Positions 1 through 11,845 of a stretch of DNA of 64,000 bases are shown here, one piece after another. A program made the position numbers and the translations under genes. Each line of letters starts with the position of its first letter. Position 1 is the first letter of the stretch. Below the pieces are notes generated by a model. The model saw nothing but the letters and a program-made list of their open reading frames with translations, did not search any database and was not told the DNA's origin. Location: contig NC_052488.1 in the NCBI RefSeq assembly GCF_009730915.1, positions 20,826,305 to 20,890,304 on the forward strand, written 5' to 3'. Origin of the DNA: Dioscorea cayenensis subsp. rotundata. Lineage: Eukaryota > Streptophyta > Magnoliopsida > Dioscoreales > Dioscoreaceae.

Positions 1-647
1 TGAGTGAACTACAATACAATATTACTATTTTATGGAAAAGCATCTAAATTTTTGTGCTCACTTCGTATCTCATTCAGTAGAAATAAGAACCTTTACTTGC
101 TAAGGTTGTTTCTGGTCTTCTTTGTTGATGATCATATGCCTCATTTATCCATATATCTTCCAGATTATTAATATTAGTTTCTCCCTTTAGGTTAATTTTA
201 AATTTTAGTTGAGCTTTGCCATTAGATTTTGTGGCATTTGATATTATTTCTCAAACTGGATTTCTATTACACTCAAGCTTCTAAAAGACAATGAGGATCG
301 ATGATCATATGTAGTCTGATATCGATTTCATTACTTAGCTTTTGTTGTTCATATTTTTATTTTCAAAATTTGAATATGGATTTTGTTTTTGTTTTTTAAG
401 AGAGTGCAATCTGAATTGTTTCTTTTGCTTGCAGAAGTTTTAGCACAGAATTCTGTCATCATGTATGTTAGTGTAGGAACTCCACCCTATTTTTGTGTAG
501 AACATCTATGAAATAGTGTTTATATAGCCTTTTCATCTGGCAAAAGCAGTTTATCTATGAAATATCAAATATGAATTGTCCCTATTTCTTGTAGAAGTTT
601 AATATAAGAATTTCTCATTTTATCAAATTTCTTTTTGTAGTATGCAG
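1..647. other. Intronic or upstream DNA of the Cu-ATPase gene, no exon seen
   Basis: This AT-rich stretch precedes the first recognisable exon at 648. I looked for the preceding exon, which should encode the acidic/aromatic stretch just before the transmembrane segment, and found none. It is most likely intron sequence, with the upstream exons (transit peptide, HMA domain, first membrane helices) outside the window. Confidence 0.6.
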
Positions 648-3600
648 GTCATGCTTCTTGGTTTTGTTCTTCTGGGGCGTGCTCTTGAAGAAAGGGCTAG
701 GCTTAAAGCATCTAGTGATATGAATGAGCTCCTGGTAAGTTGACATTTCTTTTGACCTTTTGAGCCTGTTCTTTGTCTGGTGTTGTATTTTGGTAATTGA
801 CAAGTCTCACTTAAAATTGTTATATAAGGTTTCAGATCAAGTTTCTTGTTTTCTTTTCCGATGAATTTTTCCAAGGACAAGCGAAATCGATTAAACCACA
901 AATTTTAGACAAGTATAAGATAATTATAGTAAATCAGTGGGTATAGTCTCTTGATTGTTGGATTGGGTTTCTCAAAGTTGGCTGTTAACCAAATTTCTAT
1001 GTTTAATGACCAATCTATGGGCTGAGATTTAAGAAACTATCGGAAAGAGTGAAAATTACAAATGAATATTTGTGTGGTTTGACTTGCTTCATGTTTGGAG
1101 GTAGATGAACACATGCATCACTCTTTGAACTATGAATTTTTTCCCTGAATGATCAGAAAAAACTCTTAAAGAAGAAAATTTTGTTGAACATTCACTGATC
1201 ATATTCCTTTAAGTTAAATTTCCATGCAAGAGTGACAAACCATGCAGTAACTTCACCTACAAAATGATGTGTTCTTGCTCAAAGAAATCCATCAATAACA
1301 ACTAACTAGCCGTACTGAAAAAATGTTGTTTGTACATTATTATATTGTTAATCTCTAACCTTTAAAGTTCTTTCTGGGACATCATCCTATCTTTTCAATT
1401 ATTGCAACTACAAATTGGAAATTCAAATTACCCCAATATTATTGTGAGTATGTCATTTAGAACATCCTCAGAAATTGTTAATGAAATTCATAATATTTGT
1501 TATAAGATAACATACTTCTACAGAGTCATGAAGTTGAAATGAATTGTAAAAAGGTATTGGTGGGTTCTGTACATGCAAAAATTGACTGTTATGAGTTTGT
1601 GGCATCAGTTTAAATTGCTTATCATGTACTTCTCAGTATTTTATTATTGAGAAACATTCACCCATAACTTCATAGATTTAGTAACACCCCACCAAACTGG
1701 CCAATGTGTGCACTGTTTGTTCTTATGGTATTGAATTTGTATTGCACACCATTGGTCCAGTATGATCAATGTGTTTATCATGCTGTTGTAGATTGTTCTT
1801 CCTGTGTTGATATGTCATTCATGTTTATAATCTCATTTGGTGAATATCTTTGCAGTCGTTGGTATCTTCTCAAGCAAGATTAGTGATTAGTTCATCAGAT
1901 AATAGTCCTTCAGCTGATAGTGTGTTGAATGCCGATGCAATTACTATAGAAGTCCCTACTGATGACATCCGAGTTGGAGACTCAGTCATGGTTTTGCCTG
2001 GGGAAACTATTCCTGTTGATGTATGTCTCTTCCATACTCAGGGCCTTCTAACTGTGTTTTCTATCTATCATTTGATTTTATATTCAATTTTATTTCATTC
2101 ATTTTTCCTTAATGGATAGTTGAAAATTATTAATTTTATTTACTTTAGTGATTGATTGCTTTCAATTCATTCTAGTCATGGGAAGCAACTATATGCAAAG
2201 AGAATATACTATTTTTAGGTTACTTTTTATCCAAAGTTTTCTACATTAACTTGTAAGCTAGATTGTGAATGAGGGGGATCTCATTTTATGGTTTGCTCTC
2301 CCAATATTTCTCATTGGTTGTTGCTAATGACTTTCTTTTTGCTGCCCTCCTGATATTTCTTGTTGGTTGTTGCTAATGACTTTCTTTGGTTTGGAGTAAT
2401 TACATAAAAAACAATTCTTTGCCTAAAATGTTTTTGTTAAAACAAATTCATTATGTTTGTCAATATCTTGCAGCTATAGATGTAGAAATAACAATTGAGC
2501 TTGTAAAAAAAGCTAACAGATTGTTCAGCTTTTGTGTCTGCATAATTAGTCAGATAATTGACTTGTTCATTCATAAAAAAAAAAATTCTTGTTTTTTCGC
2601 TCTAAAACGTCTTTATCATGCATGTGTACAGGGTAAGGTTCTTGCAGGGAGAAGTGTTGTTGATGAATCAATGCTCACTGGGGAGTCTCTTCCAGTTTTC
2701 AAGGAAAGAGGTCTGCTTGTTTCTGCAGGAACAATAAACTGGGTAGGTTTTATTAATTTTCTGCTGCATGTTTTAAGTTGTTATACTCTTTGATAAACAA
2801 TATGCATACCTCAATTTCCACTTCAAATCTTTTATGGTTTTCCTTTAAAATTATCTAACACGATTGTATGGTCTTCAAGCTAAAAAGCTACAATTACTTA
2901 TTCAGGGGTAGTTAATTGGCTTGCCATAAAAGGTTTGGCATACATTCACTGGTATCATAATCTAGAACTACAACAGGAATAACGATCAACATTCAATCGT
3001 GGCATTGTGCGTTATAGTTCAATAAAACACTGCACAGATCACGTTAACATGATCTCCTGTATATGTTACTATGTTGCCAAACTCAGGTTAACATGATCTC
3101 CGTATATGTTACTATGTTGTCAAACTTGACCTTTGAATTTAGGAAGTTAGTTCTAATGAGCGGTTAAAATTTCAATGAGAATGAGTGTATCTAGAAAAAA
3201 TAAAAGCTAATTGCCCACTGAAATTCTCTCCAAATTAATTTGGCTTTGTTCTTAATTTTTAATGATATTTACGTTATGCCTTTGGACTAGTGAGGGGAAG
3301 GTGTTGTTAGTGAAGTGCATGAATGGCTATTGCCCATTTATTGTGTTTGTTGTTTGGAACACTAGAGAATTATTCATGAGTAGATTTTGCCTAGTTATCG
3401 TGTTTGTTGTTAGGAACACTAGAGAATTATTCATGAATCAAGGATTGGCTGCACCTCAGTTTAGTTGTCATATTAGCTAAATTGGAGGTTCTGATGCTTT
3501 ATCTTTAATGATTTGTATAGAGTCTAATATTCTGACAAGGGCAAGTTCTGTTGCGGTTTGGATAATCATGTATTTTGGGCAGTCTCAGACCAGATTGTTT

Positions 3601-6600
3601 TTTTATAACATTATATCTTAATTATTATTATTTTTTTAAAAAAAAATTGTATTGCAGGATGGTCCTTTGAGAATTGAGGCCTCCACAACTGGTGCTATGT
3701 CAACAATCGCTAAAATTATTCGCATGGTAGGAAATTAAGTTGTTTACAGTTATTGCTTGTGACTTAGTGTAAAATTGTGTTTTTCGGATGCGTTAAGATC
3801 TTTACATGTGTGTCCCTGTCATAGGTTGAGGATGCACAAGGACATGAAGCGCCTGTTCAAAGGCTTGCAGATTCTATTGCAGGTCCTTTTGTATACAGTG
3901 TGATGTCGTTATCAGCAGCAACATTTGCCTTTTGGTGGGTTTTCTTTATATTTTTATATTTTTTATTTTTAGATGGTGAAATTTTCTCAAAACATGTACA
4001 ATCTCAATTTAAGATGCTAAAAAGTGTAAATTTGAGAAGCTGGCAAAGATCTTTTTCCAAAGTGTTTGAATGAATTGAATACAAGTGGGTACTTAGGAAT
4101 TTCTTTGACTAAGGTATACCCACTTTATCTTTGGTTGAGAAGACTAGATGGCAACTTAAAGTTGATCACCCATATTTGCTGCGAAGGCAGGTCATGAATC
4201 ATGATGGTTAGCACTCTACTTCAAATGTGGGAATAAAAAAATGGATTTAGCTAACAAATGAAAATAAGCCAGATGAAAATTCTGTTATACTTTATCGTGT
4301 TTATTTCTTTGGTTGTCATTTCATGAGTGAGAAAAGGTTGGTGAGCTTGCTAGAAATTTGAGGAAAATTTTTGAGGATAATAGGTGCACACTAAAGGAAC
4401 ATGTTTTACACAACATGACATATAGATTTGTAAAGCATTGTATGTTGTTGCAGGTGAATTAATTCACAAATGTAATAACCAGTTATTTTCTTATATTGAG
4501 ATTCTTCCAGGACTTGTCTAAACTATTAGGAGGCTATCTGATTTTTTTGTGAAAGATAATTTTGTTAATGAGTGAGAGAGAGTTATATGGTGACTTGAAA
4601 ATGTTGTGCACTCTGAGTCTTTGTTTTTTTTGCCTAGGTATTATATTGGTGTGAATATCTTTCCGGAGGTGTTGCTCAATGGCATTGCAGGACCTGATGG
4701 AAACTCATTGCTCTTAAGCTTAAAACTTTCCGTTGATGTACTGGTGAGTAGCAATTATCTAAATCTAAGACTGGTCACAATGAAGGGGTCTCTGGAATAC
4801 ACTGACCAAAATAAATTGCTAGTTCTTATAAAAATCCTCAAGATCCATTTCTGGCAATATTGTCTCATAAAATCTCTCTTATAAATCTTCTTTTGTTTAG
4901 AAACTGGGTAAATATTAATTTGCACAAGATTCATGCTATAACATGTTTTCTTCTCACTATTTATATTTGTTGTAGAAACACTATGCGCTTGAAATTGAAT
5001 CCTTTAAAGGAATGCCACATATATCATAACTTTGTTCTTTAGGATTCTTTGAATTAATCTTTGTCTGTTCTCCAGGTTGTTTCCTGTCCTTGTGCTTTGG
5101 GGCTTGCTACTCCCACTGCTATCTTAGTTGGCACCTCCCTTGGTAACACACCAAATGTGCTTATAACACTTTATGTGGTTTATGATTTCTTCAGCTTGTA
5201 TCAATTTACATTGCCTGCCATGTGCTGTTTGATTATTTCATCTGATGAGTTGCTTTCGACTTGATGCACCTTAATATTGAACCTCAGTGTTGTGTTTGTT
5301 GCATATGTTCAGGGGCTAAGCAAGGACTTCTCATAAGAGGGGGAGATGTATTGGAACGACTAGCGCAGATTGATCTTGTGGCACTAGACAAAGTAGCCAT
5401 CTATCTCATTGGACTTTGTATTTGATTTGATGTGACTGGACTTAATACATCAAATAGCACATCCAACTCTGCTAACATGCTATGTTTCTTACGTTTTGAC
5501 CTTTGCTTCATCCTCCAGACAGGGACCCTAACTGAAGGAAAACCTGCAGTTACCGGTGTTGCTTCATTGGCTTATGAAGAATCTGAAATTATTCGCCTTT
5601 CTGCTGCGGTGGAGAAAACAGCATCTCATCCAATTGCAAAGGCCATTCTACATGAAGCAGAGCTGATGCATTTAGAACTCCCTCCCACAAGAGGGCAATT
5701 GACAGAACCAGGTTTTGGTTGCTTAGCAGAAGTAGATGGATCTTTGGTTGCAGTTGGTACGAAGCACTGGGTTCATGAACGTTTTCAGCAAAAAATCACT
5801 CAATCTGAATTGTCAAATCTAGAAGATCATTTGGCATTCTTGTTTCCCGACCAGCTATCTTCATCAAACCATTTGAAGTCTGTTGTTTATGTTGGGCGTG
5901 AAGGAGATGGAATAATTGGTGCAATAGTACTATCTGATCCTTTACGGCATGATGCGCTGTCTACTGTACACAGGTGAGTTCCCACATGGTACAGGGTGCA
6001 ATGCAATTCGAACCTGATAGTAGTATTCTTGTTTTCAATAAGTCCACTAGAGTGGATCAGGGAAATTGCTTAGTCTTTCCCATTTAAGGGTCAAATATCA
6101 AATGTATGGCACCTGTCTATTTCAATTAGTTCTTAAATTCAGTCTTCTAAACTTCATTGTTAGGTAAATGTATTCCTTTTTTTTTTCTTATGGATGAAAG
6201 GCTTCAGGAGAAGGGAATCGAAACATTCCTTTTATCAGGTGACCGTGAAGAGGCAGTAGCAAGTGTTGGTAAAATGGTTGGAATTCCAAAGCATAATATC
6301 AGTGCCTCTTTAACTCCACAGCATAAATCGGGTGCCATATCAAGTTTAAAAGCCAAGGGTCACCATGTTGCAATGGTATGCCAATTCATGCTATAAATGA
6401 GCAAGTTTACCACAGTATTCATAAAAATAAAGCTGATGCTTTTACAATTGGCCCTGACAAATGGTGCCTTGAATGAAAACTCGTGTATCAGGTTGGTGAT
6501 GGTATAAATGATGCACCTTCCCTGGCACTTGCTGATGTTGGAATTGCTTTACAAATTGATGCAAAAGAGAATGCTGCATCAGATGCAGCTTCTGTTATTC

Positions 6601-7113
6601 TTTTGGGCAACAAACTATCACAGGTTTCTGCTTTCATGTTATAGTGTGTATTTTCATTATATAGCCAGGCATGCATGTGCAAATCTGCCTTTCTTCTGTA
6701 TAAATTGAAGAAGTTGCAATTGCTGCATTGCCTTAACTTGTTTCTGTTTGATGTCTGGTTTGTAGATAGTTGATGCTCTAGGCCTTGCTCAAGCAACAAT
6801 TGCCAAAGTTCATCAGAATCTGGCTTGGGCAATAGCATACAATCTAGTGGCCATCCCAATTGCTGCTGGGATACTACTTCCACAATTTGATTTTGCCATG
6901 ACACCATCGCTTTCAGGTAACTTTTCAAAAAACTTCTTGAAAGTCATTAGATTACTAGATTGGTGAAGGGGGAAAACCATAGATCAGTGGATGAGATATC
7001 ATTAAATTCAAATTTGTCATGCAGGTGGATTGATGGCCTTGAGCTCTGTCTTTGTTGTTACCAATTCTTTGCTCTTACAGAGGCAGGGGCCTTTGATGAA
7101 GGAAGAGAATTGA
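648..7113 (+). CDS. HMA8: Copper-transporting P1B-type ATPase, PAA2/HMA8-like (3' part)
   Basis: Thirteen exons fit in phase: 648-734, 1856-2020, 2632-2742, 3658-3726, 3825-3934, 4638-4743, 5076-5142, 5313-5392, 5519-5973, 6201-6375, 6492-6623, 6766-6916 and 7025-7113. They give 598 residues ending at TGA 7111-7113. Visible P1B motifs, in order, are the actuator loop TGES (exon 3), the membrane metal site SCPCALGLATP (5076-5142), the phosphorylation motif DKTGT split by the intron after 5392, the N-domain HP motif (SHPIAKAI), and the hinge GDGINDAPSL (6492-6623). The last two exons carry the final membrane helices. The order and wording match plant PAA2/HMA8, the thylakoid-membrane Cu(I) pump that supplies plastocyanin, better than PAA1. 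The family is about 880 residues long, so roughly 285 N-terminal residues (transit peptide, HMA domain, first helices) lie upstream. No frame damage was seen. The PAA2 rather than PAA1 call rests on remembered family similarity. Confidence 0.88.
3339..3437. repeat. Two-copy direct repeat inside a Cu-ATPase intron
   Basis: Two adjacent, nearly identical copies share the motif GTGTTTGTTGTT and the phrase AACACTAGAGAATTATTCATGA, about 60 bp apart. Shorter two-copy repeats also occur in neighbouring introns near 2290-2385 (sharing TTGGTTGTTGCTAATGACTT) and 3040-3120. They look like simple local duplications with no coding role. Confidence 0.7.
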
Positions 7114-7805
7114 CTTGTTGTATTCTCTACAAAGGTCTTTTTAATACTTGTGTTCCATTACCGCATATTTCTGTGTTTTTCATTAAATGCTTTTAATTGT
7201 TATACTATATTATTCTTCTTCCCAGTTCCTATATTTGCAGAACTATATTCAATAATGGATGCTTATATATACAACATATTTTAATGGTTTAGGATTTGTG
7301 TGATATGCATATAAGCCCTAAAACTACAACACTGAGCACATTTTAAGCCAGGGGAATTTTCAAAAGTTTTCATTTAGAGTTCCTTGCAAAAGATCTAGGG
7401 AAACGGTTGGGAGAAATTCAATGGTAACCAGTAAGAACATGAGTGGCTATTTTTCTGAGACTAGGACAAAGATTTGTAAACAATAAGTTCTACCATGAGA
7501 AGGAAGTTGAGGATTTGGCAAGGGTAGCAGTCCATATTTCTCATGAATAAGTATCTGGGCAACACAACTCAACTTAAAGTTTGTTATTCTGTGTGTGAGA
7601 TGGAGTGTATATTCTCCATGTCAATCCAAATAATAAAGATAAACTTGAATGGAAAATTCGACGGCGCCCACAATTTGAATTAAAATAACCATATGAACGA
7701 CAGATTAAGCAGAGCAAGCAAACAACATTACTCAAACTGGTCTGAGTTAAAGTTACATCATAGGTTTTAAATTGAAAGTACTATACCTTTAGCACTAAAT
7801 CACTG
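7114..7805. other. Convergent intergenic region (3' UTRs)
   Basis: This lies between the stop codons of the Cu-ATPase gene (+) and the MADS-box gene (-). It should hold both 3' UTRs and polyadenylation sites. No further ORF with family similarity, RNA gene or element was recognised. Confidence 0.6.
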
Positions 7806-10800
7806 TTAATTCATTTTTCTATGAAAAGGCAGCATTTGGGGTTGAAGAGGATTGTTGTCAAATGGTGTCACTTCAAATGCGCTTGAGAAGTTCAGATCTA
7901 TCTCTCCAATGTAACCCAAGAAGTTCAGATCTAAGTCTTGCATCTCTCCAATGCTACCCGAGAAGTTCAGATCTAAGTCTTGCATCTCTCCAATGCTACC
8001 TAAGAAGTTCAGATCTAAGTCTTGCATCTCTCCAATGCTACCTGAGAAGTTCAGGTCTAAGTCTTGCATCTCTCCAATGCTACCCAAAGTATTTGTGAGT
8101 TCATGTCTGAAAGGAGCTCCTGAAGTACCTGCGTGTTGATATCCAAAAGGAACTCCTGAAGAATTGGCACATTCATGTCCAAAAGGAACCCCTGAAGTAC
8201 TTGCATGCTCATGTCCAAAGGGAATTTCTGAAGAGCTGGGGTGATCATGTCCAAAAGGAATTCCTAAAGTTGTGGCATGATAATTCCCAACAGGAAATCC
8301 TGAAGTACTGTCATTATTATGTCCAAAAAGAAATCCTTTGGATCCTACCCCCCATGGATTGTAAGTCACTTCTGCTTCAGGATACCCAAAATAATCAGCA
8401 TTTGCATAAGGATCAGGTGCATATGTTGTTTGCAGATATTGCCCCATGTAGTATTCGTTTGCATCCACCAGTTCCCTACAATAGATATAGCAAGAAATTG
8501 TCCAATTGCGACCATGCCAAGTTTGTGAAGGCAATAACAAAAATTGTAAGGATTTGGATTTGGTTGTTAGGCACGTACTGATGAGCCATCATTACTGATT
8601 GGTGTAAACTAGCTGTCCCTGTTGGATTTGGAGATGGATAGTCCTACATAAGTTTATAAAACCTTATCTTAATGATAGAGAGACATTCACTGACATGCTC
8701 ATTGAAATTATGCTCACATGTTCTTTTGAACCAGTGTTTCTAGAGTTATACCTTAGAAGTTTGCTTGTGAAGTGAATGATTGTAGTCCGCAATCCGTTGC
8801 TGTCAAGAAATGCACAAATTGGCAACGAGGAGTAACAGAGAACCATGGGAAAAGATGTGCTATAAAGAACAGATTGTTTAGTATATCCAGAATCAAATAT
8901 AAGCTGAACATGTATTAGCACCTCCTGTAGGATTCGGAGATGAAGAGTTCAATACAAATTTACAAATCCTTATCTTAGGATTTAGAGACACTTAGTGTGA
9001 CATGGTTCATTGAAATATATGCTTATAAAATCATTTGAGCCAATGCTCAGTGAGTTAGCATACCTCTAAAGAAGGACATTTCTCAAGTGAAGAAACATTG
9101 TTCGCAAGCTTTAGCTGTCAAGAATCATGCAAATCAATAATTAGGAGTAACAAAGAGCCATGGAAAAGATGTAGAAGCATAAAGAACAGAAAATTTATAT
9201 GCAGAGTCAAATGAAAGCTATAGATACATTAGCTCCCCCTGGTCGATCTGCAGATGGAGCGTCCTGTACAAGTTTTCAAATCATCAGTGGCACCCAGTGT
9301 GGCATGGTTAATTGAAATATATGCTTAGATGGTTATTTGAATCAATACTTGAGTTAGCGTACCTTCAAAATATATTGTTGATGTGAAGCAAGGAAGTCTG
9401 AAAGTTGTTGCTGTTAAGAATTGCACAAATTGGTAAGGAGGGGTAAAAAAGGACCATGGCAAAAGATGTAGTATGAGGAACATAATGCCACTATCCAGAA
9501 TCTAATGGAAGTCATACATGCATTAGAAATTCTCATATGTTGAGTTAGGGCTTTTGACTGAACAAACCATTAATGTGTAACATTTTGAGTTCAAGTTCTG
9601 TTTGACTTTTGGATAATTTATATCTAATCATTTCAAAAGGAAGGTGGCTTGAGACTAGGTTTAAGCCAAAATGGTAGGAGAGGTGGACTCAAACAGATAG
9701 TTTAATGTTTTCAATAAATTGCTTCTGTATGACCTGCGATTCCAACAGCACTTCTAATTGGAGTTTCAAGCTAGGCAAGGTAAACTAATGGTAGTGCAAT
9801 GTCTATTGAAGATGATATCATAGCAAAGTACAGAAGTATAAATTCATATGATAGCAAACAGAGATGGAATTGCTTTGAGATTGAGAAGATGATCACCTTC
9901 TGTAACCAAACATTGTGGAGTATTTCAATTAGTGATTCTTCCATTGTGAGAATTCGCTCTATATCATTAATTTGTTCTGGGTTTATCCAAAACCTGGGCA
10001 ATGACGCAGGAGCATTAGTAATATCTTACAGAAACAATGCATTAGAACTAAAAAAGATAGCTTTTAATGAGAAGATACATGATTTCTTTTCTTTGTTTTT
10101 CTTTCTATTTTCATTGAAATATAGCTTTTAGTATTTAAGATGCAGGATCATCTAAACAGTTAAACTGTAGGCACACTAGTTTTTATCTGATCTGGAGGAC
10201 TGATTTCCTGATTGGGCAAAATATGACATCTGTTTGCTTTTCGGTGGTTATAAGATACAACAAAGTTAATACTCCAAACACCGAATTTGACAAGATTGCC
10301 AGAGGGCTAGTCTTCCCTTGGTATAAAATGTCACTAAGCAAGGATCCTACTGAACTAGGGAATAGGATCTCTTTGGTTGTCGGTGGTGGAGGTATTCGTA
10401 TATGGTTTCCACAGGGCAGTGATACATCGGGCTCACTGAGAAAGTAATACTTGTCAATACATGCTATTAATTTCAATGATGGATTGTTTCGATATATTCC
10501 CCAGCCGATAATTCAGGTAAATGGCTGATATTTATTGTTTTAGGTTAAGAGATCACACCTTAATTGATAACTCACTTCATCAATCTGTGCTTGCACTTCC
10601 CTTATTTGATTGTGATACAACTGCATGAATTGAAAGAGTCAGTTGACAGTTCCTAAGAGTAAAATTCAATCTTACAGATGTTCTGCTTGCTTGTTGTGAT
10701 GCTTACTTCAGCCTTAGCTTCACTGTAAGATCAAAAAGATGAAATCAAGTTAGAGAACAAGTATACTAGTGATTATTTCTTTATTTAATGAGTGACTATG

Positions 10801-11845
10801 TAAAGAAAAATAAAAAGCTCACCCTTCTGCTGTAAGTAGTTCCATGTTCATTTCATGACCTTGTTTTTGGCATGATTTATTGAGGGACTTCAAACAATGG
10901 AGGAATGGAGGACAAACAATACATTAGCAGTGAAAATTAGATGAATCTTAGGGTTAGAATGCACACCTTTGAACAATGAATGTAGAGTTTGCCCTAAAAA
11001 ACTTTTAGGTCTTACCTTAAGATGGCCATGCTTACTGTGAGAATTAAGGAAAAGGAATTAGTTTAGGTATTTACCATTTTGATTATCAGAAGGGAAACCA
11101 TGAGCTTTATATATGTTTACCTCTTTTCTCTCTCTCTTGGACTGGTCTTGGCATATGCATTTAAAACATCTCCTAGAAAACTATAAAGAGAGATAAACAG
11201 CCATTAGAACCCATGCATACATTTGGGCAATTAGATGATGATGATGATGATGATGATGGTGAGGATTAAAGAAACATACATGGCATGTAAATTCTCCCTA
11301 ATTTGCCCCTTTTAACTACAAACAATATATACCTTCTAAACAACTGCTTGAAACTAGAAAAACTTGCAAATTTACTTCACCAATAAGAGAAAGAAAAGAG
11401 GAAATCTCCGTCAGAGGCAAAGACGATCAAAAGTAGAAATAGTATCTTTTTTTTTTAAAAGTCAAATTTATTAAAAGATTTGATCTGAAACCTGAAATTC
11501 AATAAGTGCAAACCAAATCTTTGTGAGTCTCCCTCTGTATGTCAACCAAAACCAATCCCATCAACAGAGAAATCCACATCAAAATCATCAACACAAATCC
11601 AATCAAAAGATCCAGAGAAACACTGAGAAAGATGAAATGAAACAGCATCAAACAAGCTACCTGTTTTCTCCAAGGATCAGATTAGGCTTTCCAGAAGGAG
11701 AGAAGGCCAAAAGAGCCACTTGAACCCCACAAAGAATGGACAACTCCCTGACTTTCTTTGTAAGCCCCTTCTTTCTCTTGGTGAAGGTTCCCTGCCGTTT
11801 GTTTGCCGTTGCCTTCCTGGTAACCTCAACCTTTTCCCTTGCCAT
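7806..11845 (-). CDS. MIKC*-type MADS-box transcription factor with repeat-rich C-terminus
   Basis: Exon 1 (11845-11661) encodes a 61-residue MADS domain, with RKATANKRQGTFTKRKKGL and ELSILCGVQVALLAFSPSGK. Later exons fit in phase at 11180-11121, 11034-11016 (19 bp), 10887-10823, 10722-10707 (16 bp), 10620-10559 and 9993-9897. They give an I/K-like region with SPRERE and then LRFWINPEQINDIERI and MEESL, matching the AGL30/AGL65 (P-clade MIKC*) pattern. Phase-0 cassette exons at 9410-9363, 9263-9228, 9114-9064 and 8799-8752, then 8643-8579, lead to the last exon 8475-7806. Using all of them gives 473 residues in frame. The last exon encodes about seven 12-residue units around PFGHE, then four 14-residue units around GEMQDLDLNF. 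MIKC* factors act as heterodimers, mainly in pollen; that role is inferred here. Which cassette exons are used is unproven. Confidence 0.8.
7885..8345 (-). repeat. Two coding minisatellites in the last MADS-box exon
   Basis: At about 8345-8085 a 36-bp unit repeats roughly seven times and encodes 12-residue units built on G-x-PFGHE-x-A-x-TS. At about 8085-7885 a 42-bp unit repeats four times plus a short fifth copy, encoding GSIGEMQDLDLNFS with only S/L alternation. The 42-bp copies are nearly identical, suggesting recent expansion. The reading frame stays open throughout. Confidence 0.88.
8579..9410 (-). repeat. Triplicated exon pair (about 300-bp unit) in the MADS-box gene
   Basis: Three degenerate tandem copies of a unit of about 300 bp are recognised by the recurring GCACAAATTGG...AAAAGATGT stretch and by exon-like blocks. 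Block A (51 or 48 bp, always phase 0, after TTGACAG or TTAACAG) lies at 9410-9363, 9114-9064 and 8799-8752, with starts 296 and 315 bp apart. Block B lies at 9263-9228 and 8643-8579. Its middle copy near 8949-8914 has lost both acceptor and donor. All intact blocks start in phase 0; every one can be skipped or included without breaking frame except the last, which ends in phase 2 and is needed to enter the final exon. Confidence 0.75.

Noticed and set aside
8201-8581. Plus-strand ORFs over the MADS-box last exon
   Set aside because: Shadow of the coding repeats on the opposite strand.
8914-8949. Middle copy of block B in the MADS-box exon array
   Set aside because: The acceptor AG has become TT and the donor GT has become AC, so it cannot be spliced as an exon; treated as a dead copy.
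9734-9770. Exon-like segment on the minus strand of the MADS-box gene (CTTGAAACTCCAATTAGAAG..., between CTAG and GTCATA)
   Set aside because: It would follow exon 7 in phase but ends in phase 1, which does not fit any downstream exon; no matching acceptor was found.
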